NCBI RefSeq assembly: GCF_015667935.1
Contig: NZ_JADPET010000007.1
Coordinates: forward strand, 1-39,283
Origin: Clostridium sp. 1001270J_160509_D11
GTDB lineage: Bacteria; Bacillota; Clostridia; Peptostreptococcales; Peptostreptococcaceae
Direction of reading: 5' to 3'
DNA: 39,283 nt
Each line of letters opens with the position of its first letter. The first letter of the stretch is position 1. Shown one piece after another: positions 1-8,757 of the stretch. The notes under the pieces are model-generated. The model searched no databases. It was not told the DNA's origin and worked only from the letters and a program-made list of their open reading frames with translations. A program made the translations under genes and the position numbers.

Positions 1-67
1 AAGATTCGCTATAAGAGAAGGTGGTAGAACAGTAGCATCTGGTGTTGTAGCATCTATAATAGAATAA
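1..67 (+). CDS. tuf: Elongation factor Tu, C-terminal end (partial)
   Basis: Only the last 21 codons and the stop codon (65-67) are in the window, read in the frame starting at base 2. The visible residues include IREGGRTVASGVV and end in SIIE, which matches the closing beta-strand of domain 3 of EF-Tu, the GTPase that brings aminoacyl-tRNA to the ribosome. EF-Tu genes stand directly before rpsJ in the classical str-S10 arrangement, and that is the case here. The rest of the gene lies upstream of the window. Identification is firm despite the short length because this tail is highly conserved. Confidence 0.93.
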   Translation, partial: RFAIREGGRTVASGVVASIIE

Positions 68-120
68 TCTATAATAGATTAATTAATTTTTCAAAATACG
101 CATAATAAAATAAACAATTG

Positions 121-150
121 AGGGGAGGGCTTAGGTTTTCCCCTTTTTAT
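121..150 (+). terminator. Intrinsic terminator after tuf
   Basis: GGGGA near 122-126 pairs with TTCCCC near 138-143, with G-T pairs possible further in, and a T-rich run follows. It lies about 55 bases after the tuf stop and before the rpsJ promoter, so it separates the str and S10 transcripts, perhaps incompletely. Confidence 0.65.
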
Positions 151-173
151 TTTAAGGAAATAATTTTAAGTTG

Positions 174-202
174 TTGACAATATAATTTAAAGATTGTATA
201 CT
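174..202 (+). promoter_or_regulatory. Sigma-A promoter of the S10 operon
   Basis: A perfect -35 TTGACA (174-179) is followed after exactly 17 bases by TATACT (197-202), one mismatch from consensus. Transcription would start near 209, which leaves an untranslated leader of about 268 bases before rpsJ. A second, weaker start could exist around TTGAAA (300-305) and the AT-rich run at 321-333, but its spacing is poor. Confidence 0.85.
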
Positions 203-208
203 GAATAA

Positions 209-476
209 GGCTTTTAAATTACAAATAAAGTTTCTTCTGAACTTAAGATTTAGCAAAAGATTTGGTAAAAAAAATAAACTAAATAAATTAAAAAAAGTCT
301 TGAAAAACTAAGAAGAATAATATAAAATATAATAGTGTGCTTGAGAGATACGAAAAACAAAATCCAAATTTAATTATTATATCGTTTAAATTTTAGGTTT
401 AAGTTTACAGAACACCCGGAACTGTGTATCGGTATTAATGATTAAGTTTAAATGTTAAAAAAGGAGGGAAACAAAA
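209..476 (+). promoter_or_regulatory. Long 5' leader of the S10 operon
   Basis: About 268 untranslated bases lie between the inferred start site and the rpsJ start codon. The first half is A/T-rich and featureless. The second half contains an imperfect hairpin, with CCAAATTTAA at 364-373 facing a complementary run at 86-97 of the same line (386-397), and a short ACAG/CTGT stem (407-410 with 422-425) around a CCCGG loop. A repeated TTAAGTTTA also flanks this second stem. No known riboswitch or T-box motif was recognised. An autoregulatory role for an S10-operon protein is possible but is inference only. Confidence 0.4.
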
Positions 477-788
477 ATGGCTAAAAATGAAAAAATAAGA
501 ATAAGATTAAAGTCATATGATCACAAATTATTAGATTTTTCAGCTGGAAAAATAGTTGAAACTGCTAAAAAAGCTGGATCACAAGTTTCAGGACCTGTGC
601 CACTACCAACTGAAAAACAAGTTGTGACAATATTAAGAGCTGTTCACAAATATAAAGATTCTAGAGAACAGTTCGAAATAAGAACTCATAAGAGATTAAT
701 AGACATAACTAGTCCAACACCTAAAACTGTAGACTCATTAATGAGATTAGATTTACCAGCTGGTGTAGACATAGAAATAAAATTATAA
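477..788 (+). CDS. rpsJ: 30S ribosomal protein S10
   Basis: S10 (103 residues, the normal length) packs in the head of the small subunit and, in bacteria studied, also acts with NusB in antitermination. The start is an ATG preceded by AAGGAGGG at good distance. The family pattern [15 protein letters not shown] at the N-terminus and the [11 protein letters not shown] segment near residue 68 are clear. It is the first gene of the S10-spc-alpha cluster, downstream of a strong promoter and long leader. Unlike most junctions in this operon it is separated from the next gene by 108 bases that can form two stable hairpins. Confidence 0.98.
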   Translation: MAKNEKIRIRLKSYDHKLLDFSAGKIVETAKKAGSQVSGPVPLPTEKQVVTILRAVHKYKDSREQFEIRTHKRLIDITSPTPKTVDSLMRLDLPAGVDIEIKL

Positions 789-896
789 TATCTACATTAT
801 AATATAAAACACCTAAGATACGGTCCTATAAGGTAGTTATCTTAGAATGATTACCGCTTTTGGTAATCCGCTGTAAGAATTATAGGAGGTGCTAAT
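789..896 (+). ncRNA. Structured rpsJ-rplC intergenic RNA (candidate cis-regulator)
   Basis: Two compact hairpins fill this unusually long junction. The first has a perfect 8-bp stem, CTAAGATA (813-820) with TATCTTAG (838-845), and its loop can form a small CCT/AGG inner stem (825-827 with 831-833). The second has a perfect 7-bp stem, GATTACC (849-855) with GGTAATC (862-868). The rplC ribosome binding site (AGGAGG near 884-889) follows closely. Neither hairpin has a T-run, so they are not intrinsic terminators. They may serve RNA processing, or binding of an operon protein to control rplC translation. The structure is seen and the function is inferred. Confidence 0.5.
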
Positions 897-1526
897 ATGA
901 AAGGAATATTAGGAAAAAAAATAGGTATGACTCAAATATTCACTGAACATGGTGAAGTAATACCTGTAACAGTAGTTGAAGCAGGTCCAGTAGTTGTTAC
1001 TCAAGTTAAAACAACTGAAAATGATGGATACACTGCTATACAAGTTGGTTTCGGAGATGCTAAAGAAAAATCTTTAAACAAACCACAAAAAGGTCACTTA
1101 GCTGCTGCTAACACATTAAAAAAACATTTAAAAGAATTTAGAGTAGACTCTGTAGAAGGATATACAGTTGGACAAGAAATAAAAGCTGATTTATTCGCTG
1201 CAGGTGAATTAATAGATGTTACTGGAATAAGTAAAGGTAAAGGATTCCAAGGTCCAATAAAAAGACATGGACAATCAAGAGGTCCTGAAACTCACGGTTC
1301 TAGATACCACAGAAGACCAGGTTCAATGGGAGCTTGTTCTTACCCAGGTAGAGTTTTCAAAAACAAAAAATTAGCTGGACACATGGGTAGCGTTAAAGTT
1401 ACAGTTCAAAACTTAGAAGTAGTAAGAGTTGACGCTGACAAAAACTTTATATTAGTAAAAGGTGCTATACCAGGAGCTAAAGGTTCAGTAGTAACAATAA
1501 AAGAAGCAGTTAAAGCTTCTAAATAA
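897..1526 (+). CDS. rplC: 50S ribosomal protein L3
   Basis: L3 (209 residues) is an early-assembling large-subunit protein whose long loop reaches toward the peptidyl transferase centre. The opening [15 protein letters not shown] is diagnostic, and the conserved central segment [13 protein letters not shown] with [15 protein letters not shown] (about residues 113-143) is intact. The glutamine target of the PrmB methyltransferase lies in this segment in other bacteria. The start ATG follows AGGAGGTGCTAAT. It begins the tightly packed part of the S10 operon, with 29 bases to rplD. Confidence 0.98.
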   Translation: MKGILGKKIGMTQIFTEHGEVIPVTVVEAGPVVVTQVKTTENDGYTAIQVGFGDAKEKSLNKPQKGHLAAANTLKKHLKEFRVDSVEGYTVGQEIKADLFAAGELIDVTGISKGKGFQGPIKRHGQSRGPETHGSRYHRRPGSMGACSYPGRVFKNKKLAGHMGSVKVTVQNLEVVRVDADKNFILVKGAIPGAKGSVVTIKEAVKASK

Positions 1527-1555
1527 TTGACTAACCTAAGAAAGGAGGAATCACA

Positions 1556-2179
1556 ATGCCAAAATTAAACGTATTAAATATACAAGGACAAAATGTTGGT
1601 GAAATAGAATTATCAGATGCTGTATTCGGTGTTGAAGTGAATGAGCATGTATTATACGAAGTTGTAAAAAACCAACTTGCTAATAAAAGACAAGGTACTC
1701 AATCTGCTAAAACTAGAGCAGAAGTTAGAGGTGGCGGAAGAAAACCTTGGAGACAAAAAGGAACAGGTAGAGCTAGACAAGGTTCTATAAGAGCTGTACA
1801 ATGGATAGGTGGAGGAGTTGCTTTCGCACCAAAACCAAGAAGCTACAGATACACATTACCAAAGAAAGTTAGAAGATTAGCTATGAAGAGTGCTTTAACT
1901 TCTAAAGTTCAAGCTAACGAAATGATAGTATTAGATGCTTTAACAATGGAAGCACCTAAAACTAAAGAGTTCGCTACAATATTAAAAAATGTAAATGCTG
2001 CTAAAAAAGCTTTAGTAGTAATGGCTGAAAAGAACGAAAACGTAATAAAATCAGCTGCTAATATACCAAACGTTGAAACTGCATTAGTTAACACTATAAA
2101 TGTTTATGACATATTAAAATATGATTCATTCATAATAACTACTGATGCTGTTAAAAAAGTGGAGGAGGTGTACGCATAA
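1556..2179 (+). CDS. rplD: 50S ribosomal protein L4
   Basis: L4 (207 residues) binds 23S rRNA domain I, and its extended loop lines the exit tunnel next to L22. The loop is recognisable as [20 protein letters not shown] around residues 59-78, a region where macrolide-resistance substitutions occur in other species. No obvious insertion or deletion is visible there. In Escherichia coli L4 represses the S10 operon through its leader, but whether this happens here is unknown. AGGAGG lies seven bases before the ATG, and the 3' end carries the binding site for rplW. Confidence 0.97.
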   Translation: MPKLNVLNIQGQNVGEIELSDAVFGVEVNEHVLYEVVKNQLANKRQGTQSAKTRAEVRGGGRKPWRQKGTGRARQGSIRAVQWIGGGVAFAPKPRSYRYTLPKKVRRLAMKSALTSKVQANEMIVLDALTMEAPKTKEFATILKNVNAAKKALVVMAEKNENVIKSAANIPNVETALVNTINVYDILKYDSFIITTDAVKKVEEVYA

Positions 2180-2180
2180 A

Positions 2181-2471
2181 ATGACTAATCCACATGATAT
2201 AGTTATAAGACCAATAGTTACTGAACAAAGTATGGCTGACATGGCTGACAAAAAATACACTTTTGTAGTTCAAAAAGGAGCTAACAAAACTGAAATAAAA
2301 AAAGCAGTAGAATCAATATTCGGAGTAGATGTAGAAAAAGTTAATACATTAAACTACGATGGAAAAGTTAAAAGAATGGGTAGAAGCATAGGAAAAACTG
2401 CTAGCTACAAAAAAGCAGTAGTTAAATTAACTGCTGAAAGTAAAGAAATAGAATTTTTCCAAGGTATGTAA
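2181..2471 (+). CDS. rplW: 50S ribosomal protein L23
   Basis: L23 (96 residues) sits at the tunnel exit and docks trigger factor and SRP. The ATG at 2181 is chosen because it gives the family start [17 protein letters not shown] and is served by GGAGGAGG inside the last codons of rplD. A longer in-frame reading from 2145 would begin within rplD and adds no family-like sequence. Only one base separates the rplD stop from this ATG, which suggests translational coupling. Confidence 0.96.
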   Translation: MTNPHDIVIRPIVTEQSMADMADKKYTFVVQKGANKTEIKKAVESIFGVDVEKVNTLNYDGKVKRMGRSIGKTASYKKAVVKLTAESKEIEFFQGM

Positions 2472-2500
2472 TACTTAAGAAATAAAGGAGGGAAAATAAG

Positions 2501-3331
2501 ATGGCTATTAAAAAATTTAAACCAACTTCTCCTGCCTTAAGAGAAATGACAGTTTTTATATCTGATGAAGTTACAACTAACCAACCAGAAAAATCTCTTT
2601 TAGTACCTTTAAAGAAGAATTCTGGGAGAAACGTTCACGGAAAAATAACTGTTCGTCACAGAGGTGGAGGAAACAGAAGAAAATACAGAATAATAGATTT
2701 TAAAAGAAATAAAGATGGTATTCCAGCAAAAGTTGCTACAATAGAATACGATCCAAACAGAACTGCTAATATAGCATTATTAAACTACGCAGATGGTGAG
2801 AAAAGATATATACTTGCTCCAGTAGGTATAAAAGTAGGAGATACTTTATTATCTGGACCAACTGCTGATATAAAACCAGGTAATGCATTAGCATTAAAAA
2901 ACATGCCAGTAGGTACTGTAGTTCACAACATAGAGTTAAAAGCTGGAAAAGGCGCTCAATTAGTTAGATCTGCAGGTGTTTCAGCTCAATTAATGGCTAA
3001 AGAAGGAAACAAAGCATTATTAAGATTACCATCTGGTGAAATGAGATATGTATCAATAGAATGTAAAGCTACTATAGGACAAGTAGGTAACGTAGAACAC
3101 GCTAACGAAACTATAGGTAAAGCAGGTAGAAAAAGACATATGGGTATCAGACCTACAGTAAGAGGTTCTGTAATGAACCCTAACGACCATCCACACGGTG
3201 GTGGGGAAGGTAGATCTCCAATAGGTAGACCATCTCCAGTAACTCCATGGGGTAAACCAGCTCTTGGATACAAAACTAGAAAGAAAAATAAAGCATCTAA
3301 TAAATTAATAGTTTCAAGAAGAACTAAATAG
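2501..3331 (+). CDS. rplB: 50S ribosomal protein L2
   Basis: L2 (276 residues, standard length) is among the most conserved large-subunit proteins and is needed for subunit joining and peptidyl transferase activity. It opens [14 protein letters not shown], contains the RNA-binding [18 protein letters not shown] segment near residue 54, and keeps the C-terminal [16 protein letters not shown] loop with the conserved histidines near residues 228-230. The start follows AAAGGAGGG. It lies between rplW and rpsS, with 61 bases to the next gene. Confidence 0.98.
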   Translation: MAIKKFKPTSPALREMTVFISDEVTTNQPEKSLLVPLKKNSGRNVHGKITVRHRGGGNRRKYRIIDFKRNKDGIPAKVATIEYDPNRTANIALLNYADGEKRYILAPVGIKVGDTLLSGPTADIKPGNALALKNMPVGTVVHNIELKAGKGAQLVRSAGVSAQLMAKEGNKALLRLPSGEMRYVSIECKATIGQVGNVEHANETIGKAGRKRHMGIRPTVRGSVMNPNDHPHGGGEGRSPIGRPSPVTPWGKPALGYKTRKKNKASNKLIVSRRTK

Positions 3332-3392
3332 TAGATGACGAAACAATAGATTTTAAATAGAAATTTATTTTACTCGGGAAGGAGGAAATTAA

Positions 3393-3674
3393 ATGTCAAG
3401 ATCAACTAAAAAAGGACCTTTTGTTCACCCTAGACTTCTTAAAAAAATAGAAGCTATGAACGAAAGCGGAAGCAAAGAAGTTATAAAAACTTGGTCAAGA
3501 AGTTCAACTATATTCCCTCAAATGGTAGAGCACACTATAGCTGTACATGACGGAAGAAGACATATTCCTGTATATATAACAGAAGATATGGTAGGACACA
3601 AATTAGGAGAATTTGTTCCAACAAGAACTTTCAAAGGTCACAAAGATGACGAAAAAGGAAATAAGAGAAAATAA
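3393..3674 (+). CDS. rpsS: 30S ribosomal protein S19
   Basis: S19 (93 residues) forms a heterodimer with S13 in the small-subunit head near the A-site finger. [19 protein letters not shown] at the N-terminus and the block [17 protein letters not shown] at the end match the family. AAGGAGGAAATTAAATG gives a strong start. It is an ordinary member of the S10 cluster with 31 bases to rplV. Confidence 0.98.
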   Translation: MSRSTKKGPFVHPRLLKKIEAMNESGSKEVIKTWSRSSTIFPQMVEHTIAVHDGRRHIPVYITEDMVGHKLGEFVPTRTFKGHKDDEKGNKRK

Positions 3675-3705
3675 TTAAATCCTGACTAGGAAAGGAGGAA
3701 GAACG

Positions 3706-4041
3706 ATGGAAGCAAGATCAATCGCAAAATATGTACGTGTATCTCCAAGAAAAGCAGGTCAAGTATGCTCTCTTGTAAGAGGTAAAAACGTTGATGAAGC
3801 TTTAGCAATATTAAAATTCACTCCTAGAGGAGCAGCTGATATAATAGCTAAAGTAGTAAAATCAGCAAAAGCTAATGCTGAAAATAACCATGAAATGGAT
3901 GCAGATAAATTATACGTAGCATCAATAGTTGCTAATCAAGGACCAACAATAAAAAGATTTATGCCTAGAGCACAAGGTCGTGCAACTATGATAAGAAAAA
4001 GAACTTCTCACATAGAGGTTGTTTTAAAAGAAAGACAATAA
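3706..4041 (+). CDS. rplV: 50S ribosomal protein L22
   Basis: L22 (111 residues) spans the large subunit, and its beta-hairpin lines the exit tunnel opposite L4. The family opening [19 protein letters not shown] and the hairpin/terminal block around [21 protein letters not shown] (residues 84-104) are intact, without the insertions or deletions linked to macrolide resistance. The RBS is AAAGGAGGAAG. It is followed after 18 bases by rpsC. Confidence 0.98.
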   Translation: MEARSIAKYVRVSPRKAGQVCSLVRGKNVDEALAILKFTPRGAADIIAKVVKSAKANAENNHEMDADKLYVASIVANQGPTIKRFMPRAQGRATMIRKRTSHIEVVLKERQ

Positions 4042-4059
4042 GAGATAGGAGGGAAATAA

Positions 4060-4851
4060 ATGGGACAAAAGGTTAACCCACACGGACTAAGAGTCGGTGT
4101 TATAAAAGATTGGGATTCAAGATGGTTCACTACTGATAAAAAAGAGTTCGGAAGTTTATTATTAGAAGACCACCAAATAAGAACATTCTTAAAAGAAAGA
4201 TTATACGTTGCTGGTGTTGCTAAAATAGAAATAGAAAGATCAGCAAACAAAATAAGAATAGATCTTCATGTTGCTAAACCAGGTGTGGTTATAGGTGCAG
4301 CTGGAGCTAAAATAGAAGCTTTAAAAGCTGAATTAGAAAAAATGACTAAGAAAACTGTTATAGTTAATATAATAGAAGTTAAAGGAATAGACAGAAATGC
4401 TCAATTAGTAGCTGAAAACATAGCATTAGCTATCGAAAGAAGGGTAGCTTTCAGAAGAGCTATGAAACAAGCTGTACAAAGAGCTTTAAAATCTGGTGCA
4501 AAAGGTATAAAAGTTGCTGCATCTGGTAGATTAGGTGGAGCAGAAATGGCTAGAACTGAAGGTTATAGCGAAGGAAATGTACCTCTTCAAACTTTAAGAT
4601 CTGATATAGATTACGGTTTCGCAGAAGCTGATACTACTTATGGTAAAATAGGTATAAAAGTTTGGATATGCAATGGGGAAGTATTACCAACTAGAAATGG
4701 TGTAAACCCTAGAGAAGAAAGAAAAGACAACAGAAGAGACAGAAGAGATAACAAGAGAAGAGATAACAGAAGAGATAACAATAGAAGAAATTCTAGAGGA
4801 AACGATAGAGCTAGAGGACAAAGACCTCAAAGATCTGAAAAAAATAATTAA
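4060..4851 (+). CDS. rpsC: 30S ribosomal protein S3 with long basic C-terminal tail
   Basis: S3 lies at the mRNA entry channel and contributes to its helicase function. It opens [13 protein letters not shown]. The type II KH domain is visible with its GAAG loop at residues 79-82, and the C-terminal S3 domain ends near residue 215. At 263 residues it is about 40 longer than the usual 215-225. The excess (about 216-263) is a low-complexity Arg/Asn/Asp tail built from RRDN-like units. At the DNA level the 13-mer AGAAGAGATAACA occurs three times (4741, 4756, 4768), so the tail probably grew by slippage. Basic S3 tails occur in some related Clostridia. This one lies where it could touch incoming mRNA, which is inference. 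Confidence 0.97.
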   Translation: MGQKVNPHGLRVGVIKDWDSRWFTTDKKEFGSLLLEDHQIRTFLKERLYVAGVAKIEIERSANKIRIDLHVAKPGVVIGAAGAKIEALKAELEKMTKKTVIVNIIEVKGIDRNAQLVAENIALAIERRVAFRRAMKQAVQRALKSGAKGIKVAASGRLGGAEMARTEGYSEGNVPLQTLRSDIDYGFAEADTTYGKIGIKVWICNGEVLPTRNGVNPREERKDNRRDRRDNKRRDNRRDNNRRNSRGNDRARGQRPQRSEKNN

Positions 4852-4885
4852 TCAAAGTTAGCTTCAAGGAAGGAGGAGAAATCTC

Positions 4886-5317
4886 ATGTTAATGCCAAAG
4901 AGAGTAAAACGTCGTAGAGTTCATAGAGGAAGAATGACTGGAAAGGCTCAAAAAGGTAACACAGTTACTTACGGAGAATACGGACTAGTTGCTTTAGAAC
5001 CATCTTGGATAACTTCTAATCAAATAGAAGCTGCCAGAATCGCGATGACAAGATATATAAAAAGAGGCGGGAAAGTTTGGATAAAAATATTCCCTCATAA
5101 ACCAGTAACAAGAAAACCAGCTGAAACTCGTATGGGTGCTGGGAAAGGTTCTCCAGAATATTGGGTAGCCGTAGTTAAACCAGGAAGAGTAATGTTTGAG
5201 TTAGCAGGTGTTCCTGAAGAAAAAGCTAGAGAAGCAATGAGACTAGCAGCTCACAAACTTCCTATAAAATGTAAATTTGTGAAAAAAGAAGATTTAGATG
5301 TAAAGGGTGGTGAATAG
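4886..5317 (+). CDS. rplP: 50S ribosomal protein L16
   Basis: L16 (143 residues) contacts the A and P site tRNAs and is a late-assembly protein. [21 protein letters not shown] at the start and the conserved [18 protein letters not shown] segment (about residues 72-89) are present. The start ATG is preceded by AAGGAGGAG. The stop codon lies one base before the rpmC start, so the two genes are probably coupled. Confidence 0.98.
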   Translation: MLMPKRVKRRRVHRGRMTGKAQKGNTVTYGEYGLVALEPSWITSNQIEAARIAMTRYIKRGGKVWIKIFPHKPVTRKPAETRMGAGKGSPEYWVAVVKPGRVMFELAGVPEEKAREAMRLAAHKLPIKCKFVKKEDLDVKGGE

Positions 5318-5318
5318 G

Positions 5319-5522
5319 ATGAAAGCTAAAGAGTTAAGAGATTTAAAAAGCGAAGAGCTAATAGTTAAATTAAATGACTTCAAAAGTGAATTATTTAGCT
5401 TAAGATTCCAATTAGCTACTGGTCAATTAGAAAATACAGCAAGAATAAAAATGGTTAAAAAAGATATTGCAAGAGTTAAAACTATCCTTGCTGAAAGAAA
5501 GTTAAACGAAACTAGAGCTTAA
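5319..5522 (+). CDS. rpmC: 50S ribosomal protein L29
   Basis: L29 (67 residues) is a two-helix protein at the tunnel exit beside L23. The ATG at 5319 gives the canonical [18 protein letters not shown]. An in-frame GTG at 5307 would overlap rplP and is unlikely. The SD is the GGGTGG/AGG sequence at the end of rplP, weaker than at neighbouring genes, which agrees with translational coupling. The helix-turn-helix pattern [20 protein letters not shown] matches the family. Confidence 0.97.
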   Translation: MKAKELRDLKSEELIVKLNDFKSELFSLRFQLATGQLENTARIKMVKKDIARVKTILAERKLNETRA

Positions 5523-5544
5523 TTTGGAAAGGAGGCTTTTAAAC

Positions 5545-5799
5545 ATGGAAAGAGGAAGAAGAAAAGTAAGAATAGGCCGTGTTGTAAGTAATAAAATGGA
5601 CAAAACAATAGTTGTTGCTGTTGAAGATTTCGTACGTCATGAATTATACAACAAACCTGTTAAAAGAACTAAAAAGTTTAAGGCACACGACGAAAATAAC
5701 GAATGTAGAATCGGAGATAGAGTAAAAATAATGGAAACTAGACCTTTATCAAAAGATAAAAGATTTAGACTAGTTGAAGTTGTTGAAAAAGTTAAGTAG
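5545..5799 (+). CDS. rpsQ: 30S ribosomal protein S17
   Basis: S17 (84 residues) is a primary 16S rRNA binding OB-fold protein. The ATG at 5545 follows AAAGGAGG with good spacing. A TTG at 5524 in the same frame precedes the SD and is rejected as the start. The motifs [21 protein letters not shown] and [21 protein letters not shown] are diagnostic. It lies between rpmC and rplN in standard spc order. Confidence 0.97.
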   Translation: MERGRRKVRIGRVVSNKMDKTIVVAVEDFVRHELYNKPVKRTKKFKAHDENNECRIGDRVKIMETRPLSKDKRFRLVEVVEKVK

Positions 5800-5823
5800 T
5801 TTTTTTGAAAAGGAGGGATTACT

Positions 5824-6192
5824 ATGGTACAACAAGAGACACGCTTAAAAGTTGCTGACAATTCTGGTGCAAAAGAATTACTATGTATACGTGTACTAGG
5901 CGGAAGTAAAAGAAAATATGGTAACGTAGGTGACGTAATAGTTGCTACAGTTAAAAGTGCAACACCTGGTGGAGTTGTAAAAAAAGGAAAAGTAGTTAAA
6001 GCTGTTATAGTAAGAAGTAAAAAAGGCATTAAACGTAATGACGGAAGTTATATAGCGTTCGATGAAAATGCTGCAGTTATAATAAAAGATGATAAAACTC
6101 CAGTAGGAACTCGTATATTCGGGCCTGTTGCTAGAGAGTTAAGAGATCATGAATTCATGAAAATAGTTTCTCTTGCTCCAGAAGTACTATAA
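5824..6192 (+). CDS. rplN: 50S ribosomal protein L14
   Basis: L14 (122 residues, the usual length) forms intersubunit bridge B8 and is the docking site of the silencing factor RsfS. The segments [41 protein letters not shown] and [13 protein letters not shown] are all conserved. AAAGGAGGG precedes the ATG. It is the first gene of the classical spc set. Confidence 0.98.
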   Translation: MVQQETRLKVADNSGAKELLCIRVLGGSKRKYGNVGDVIVATVKSATPGGVVKKGKVVKAVIVRSKKGIKRNDGSYIAFDENAAVIIKDDKTPVGTRIFGPVARELRDHEFMKIVSLAPEVL

Positions 6193-6213
6193 TAAGGAGG
6201 TGCAATAGGAGAC

Positions 6214-6522
6214 ATGATGCGCGTTAAGAAAGATGACACAGTTGTAGTTATAGCTGGTAAAGATAAAGGTAAAAAAGGTAAAGTTGTTGCTGTTTTACCA
6301 AAACAAAACAGAGTAGTTGTTGAAGGTGTTAACATAATGACTAAACACCAAAAACCAACTGCAGTTAATCCACAAGGTGGAATAATAAACAAAGAAGCTC
6401 CAATTCATATATCTAACGTAATGCCACTTGATCCAGAAACTGGAAAAGGAACTAGAGTTAGATTCGAAATGAAAGATGGAAAAAAAGTAAGAGTAGCAGT
6501 TAAGAGCGGAAAAGAAATATAA
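6214..6522 (+). CDS. rplX: 50S ribosomal protein L24
   Basis: L24 (102 residues) is an assembly initiator with an N-terminal KOW domain, seen here as [20 protein letters not shown] at residues 5-24. Two adjacent ATG codons (6214 and 6217) could be the start. AAGGAGG at 6194-6200 is a little far from both, while the closer AGGAG at 6207-6211 suits the second ATG better. The difference is one residue. The gene is otherwise ordinary. Confidence 0.97.
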   Translation: MMRVKKDDTVVVIAGKDKGKKGKVVAVLPKQNRVVVEGVNIMTKHQKPTAVNPQGGIINKEAPIHISNVMPLDPETGKGTRVRFEMKDGKKVRVAVKSGKEI

Positions 6523-6552
6523 TACAATATAACTCGAAAGGAGGGACCGTAA

Positions 6553-7095
6553 ATGACTTCTAGATTACAAGAAAAATACATGAAAGAAGTTGCTCCTGCG
6601 TTAATGGAGAAATTTAATTACAAAAACGTAATGGAAATACCTAAAATAGATAAAATAGTTATCAACATGGGTATAGGTGACGCTAAAGAAAATCCAAAAG
6701 GATTAGAAAAAGCTGTTGAAGAAATGGAACTTATAGCAGGTCAAAAACCAGTTATAACAAGAGCTAAAAAATCAGTAGCTAACTTCAAATTAAGAGAAGG
6801 TATGCCAATAGGTGCAAAAGTTACTTTAAGACAAGATAAAATGTACTATTTCATGGATAAATTAGTATCAGTTACTTTACCAAGAGTTAGAGACTTCAGA
6901 GGTATAAATCCAAATGCTTTTGATGGTAGAGGAAACTATGCTTTAGGAATAAAAGAACAATTAATATTCCCAGAAATAGAGTATGATAAAGTAGACAAAG
7001 TAAGAGGAATGGATATAATATTCGTTACTACAGCTAAATCAGATGAGGAAGCTAGAGAATTACTAAAATTATTAGGAATGCCATTTTCAAAATAA
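6553..7095 (+). CDS. rplE: 50S ribosomal protein L5
   Basis: L5 (180 residues) binds 5S rRNA together with L18 and contacts P-site tRNA. The family blocks [36 protein letters not shown] and [20 protein letters not shown] are present. The start ATG follows AAAGGAGGGACCGTAA. It lies between rplX and rpsN as in other bacteria. Confidence 0.98.
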   Translation: MTSRLQEKYMKEVAPALMEKFNYKNVMEIPKIDKIVINMGIGDAKENPKGLEKAVEEMELIAGQKPVITRAKKSVANFKLREGMPIGAKVTLRQDKMYYFMDKLVSVTLPRVRDFRGINPNAFDGRGNYALGIKEQLIFPEIEYDKVDKVRGMDIIFVTTAKSDEEARELLKLLGMPFSK

Positions 7096-7113
7096 TAAAA
7101 AGGAGGGATTCCA

Positions 7114-7299
7114 GTGGCTAGAAAAGCAATGGTTGTAAAACAACAAAAGAAACAAAAATATAAAACTAGAGAATACACTAGATGTTCTATATGTGGTAGA
7201 CCACATTCAGTTTTAAGAAGCTTTGGTATATGCCGTATATGCTTTAGAGAATTAGCTTACAAAGGACAAATACCTGGTGTAAGAAAAGCAAGTTGGTAG
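7114..7299 (+). CDS. rpsN: 30S ribosomal protein S14, zinc-binding type
   Basis: At 61 residues with two CxxC pairs (C24, C27, C40, C43) this is the short zinc-binding S14 rather than the long cysteine-free paralogue. S14 organises the 3' major domain of 16S rRNA. Translation starts at a GTG (7114) behind AAAAGGAGGG, giving [20 protein letters not shown]. The zinc form suggests that a zinc-free copy, if present, would be elsewhere and Zur-controlled, which is not testable here. Confidence 0.97.
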   Translation: MARKAMVVKQQKKQKYKTREYTRCSICGRPHSVLRSFGICRICFRELAYKGQIPGVRKASW

Positions 7300-7331
7300 A
7301 ATTTGCCCAAATATGAAAGGAGGTTTTCAAT

Positions 7332-7730
7332 ATGACAATGACAGATCCAATTGCAGATATGCTTACTCGTATAAGAAATGCAAATACTGTTAAGCATGAA
7401 ACTGTTGATGTTCCAGCTTCTAACATAAAGAAAGAAATAGTAAGAATCTTATTAGAAGAAGGTTTCGTTAGAGGTTATGATGTTATAGAAGATGAAAAAC
7501 AAGGAATAATAAGAATACAATTAAAGTACGGACAAGCAGGAGAGAGAGTTATACAAGGTATAAAAAGAATCTCTAAACCTGGTATGAGAGTTTATACAAA
7601 CGCTTATGAAATACCTAAAGTATTAAACGGATTAGGTATATCAATAATATCTACTTCAAAAGGGATATTAACTGATAAACAAGCAAGAAAAGAAAATGTT
7701 GGTGGAGAAGTTATCTGCTACGTTTGGTAA
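7332..7730 (+). CDS. rpsH: 30S ribosomal protein S8
   Basis: S8 (132 residues) is a primary binder of the 16S central domain, and in Escherichia coli it represses the spc operon. The start [17 protein letters not shown] and the end [20 protein letters not shown] are classical. A second ATG two codons in would be equally compatible with translation, but the family normally starts at the first. AAAGGAGG lies upstream. Confidence 0.98.
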   Translation: MTMTDPIADMLTRIRNANTVKHETVDVPASNIKKEIVRILLEEGFVRGYDVIEDEKQGIIRIQLKYGQAGERVIQGIKRISKPGMRVYTNAYEIPKVLNGLGISIISTSKGILTDKQARKENVGGEVICYVW

Positions 7731-7760
7731 TAATATTAAAGGAAGCAAGGAGGTGTAACT

Positions 7761-8303
7761 ATGTCAAGAATAGGTTTAAAACCAATAACAGTACCTGCAG
7801 GTGTAGAAGTTACTATAGCTGAAGGTAACCACGTTACTGTAAAAGGACCAAAAGGTACTTTAGAAAAACAGTTCGACGCTGCTTTAACAATAACTAAAGA
7901 AGGCGACGTTATAACAGTTGCTAGACCAACAAACAACAAACAACATAGATCATTACACGGATTAACTAGAACGTTAATAAACAATATGATAACTGGTGTT
8001 AATGCTGGTTTCGAAAAGAAATTAGAATTAGTTGGTGTTGGATACAGAGCACAAAAACAAGGAAATAAATTAGTTATGAACTTAGGATTCTCACATCCAG
8101 TAGAAATGGAAGATCCAGAAGGTATAACTGTAGAAGTTCCAAATCAAACTGAATTAGTAGTAAAAGGTATAGACAAACAATTAGTTGGTAACTACGCTGC
8201 TAAAATAAGAGATTGGAGAAAACCAGAACCATACAAAGGTAAAGGTATAAAATACGCTGGTGAATATATAAGACGTAAAGAAGGTAAAACTGGTAAAAAA
8301 TAG
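7761..8303 (+). CDS. rplF: 50S ribosomal protein L6
   Basis: L6 (180 residues) has two repeated alpha/beta domains and sits near the factor-binding site. [19 protein letters not shown] opens the protein, and [27 protein letters not shown] near the C-terminus is the signature of the second domain. AGGAGGTG precedes the ATG. It is followed by a 64-base gap containing short repeats before rplR. Confidence 0.98.
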   Translation: MSRIGLKPITVPAGVEVTIAEGNHVTVKGPKGTLEKQFDAALTITKEGDVITVARPTNNKQHRSLHGLTRTLINNMITGVNAGFEKKLELVGVGYRAQKQGNKLVMNLGFSHPVEMEDPEGITVEVPNQTELVVKGIDKQLVGNYAAKIRDWRKPEPYKGKGIKYAGEYIRRKEGKTGKK

Positions 8304-8304
8304 G

Positions 8305-8352
8305 TAGAACCTAAAGTTTAACCAAAATAAAGTTGAACCAAATATAAGGTTG
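8305..8352 (+). repeat. Short tandem AACC repeats before rplR
   Basis: AACC occurs at 8308, 8320 and 8336 with similar A-rich surroundings, and a complementary GGTT lies at 8348-8351 next to the rplR ribosome binding site. The units are imperfect with spacing of 12 and 16 bases. One AACC copy at a time could pair with GGTT and cover the region just upstream of the Shine-Dalgarno sequence. Confidence 0.4.
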
Positions 8353-8367
8353 AAAGGAGTGAGCTCA

Positions 8368-8736
8368 GTGTTAAAGAAAGCTGATAAAAACGCTAAAAGA
8401 CTTCAAAGACATAAGAGAGTTCGTAGAAAAGTGTTCGGAACACCTCAAAGACCAAGATTATGTGTATTTAGAAGTTCAAACAATATATATGCTCAAATAA
8501 TAGATGACACAAATAGAGTAACTCTTGTTGCTGCATCTTCATTAGATGAAGCTGTTAAGGGTGCTGTTAATCATACAGGAAATAAAGAAGCAGCTAAATT
8601 AGTTGGCGAAATGGTAGCTAAAAAAGCTGTTGAAAAAGGAATCACTGAAGTAGTATTCGACAGAGGCGGATATATATATCATGGAAGAATAAAAGAATTA
8701 GCTGAAGGTGCAAGAGAAGCTGGTCTTAAATTCTAA
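8368..8736 (+). CDS. rplR: 50S ribosomal protein L18
   Basis: L18 (122 residues) brings 5S rRNA to the large subunit together with L5. The start is the GTG at 8368, eight bases after AAAGGAG. The upstream in-frame TTG at 8350 overlaps the SD itself and is rejected. A basic N-terminus ([19 protein letters not shown]) and the motif [20 protein letters not shown] identify it. It lies between rplF and rpsE. Confidence 0.97.
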   Translation: MLKKADKNAKRLQRHKRVRRKVFGTPQRPRLCVFRSSNNIYAQIIDDTNRVTLVAASSLDEAVKGAVNHTGNKEAAKLVGEMVAKKAVEKGITEVVFDRGGYIYHGRIKELAEGAREAGLKF

Positions 8737-8757
8737 TAAAAGAGGAGGGAAGAAGGC

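Noticed and set aside
300-333. Second promoter for rpsJ (TTGAAA with TATAAT)
   Set aside because: The spacing is 22 bases to TATAAT or 15 to TATAAA, both poor, in a region so AT-rich that chance matches are expected.
5637-6029. Long minus-strand open frame opposite rpsQ and rplN
   Set aside because: It is antisense to two essential genes, has no SD and arises from the A-rich codon use of the plus strand.
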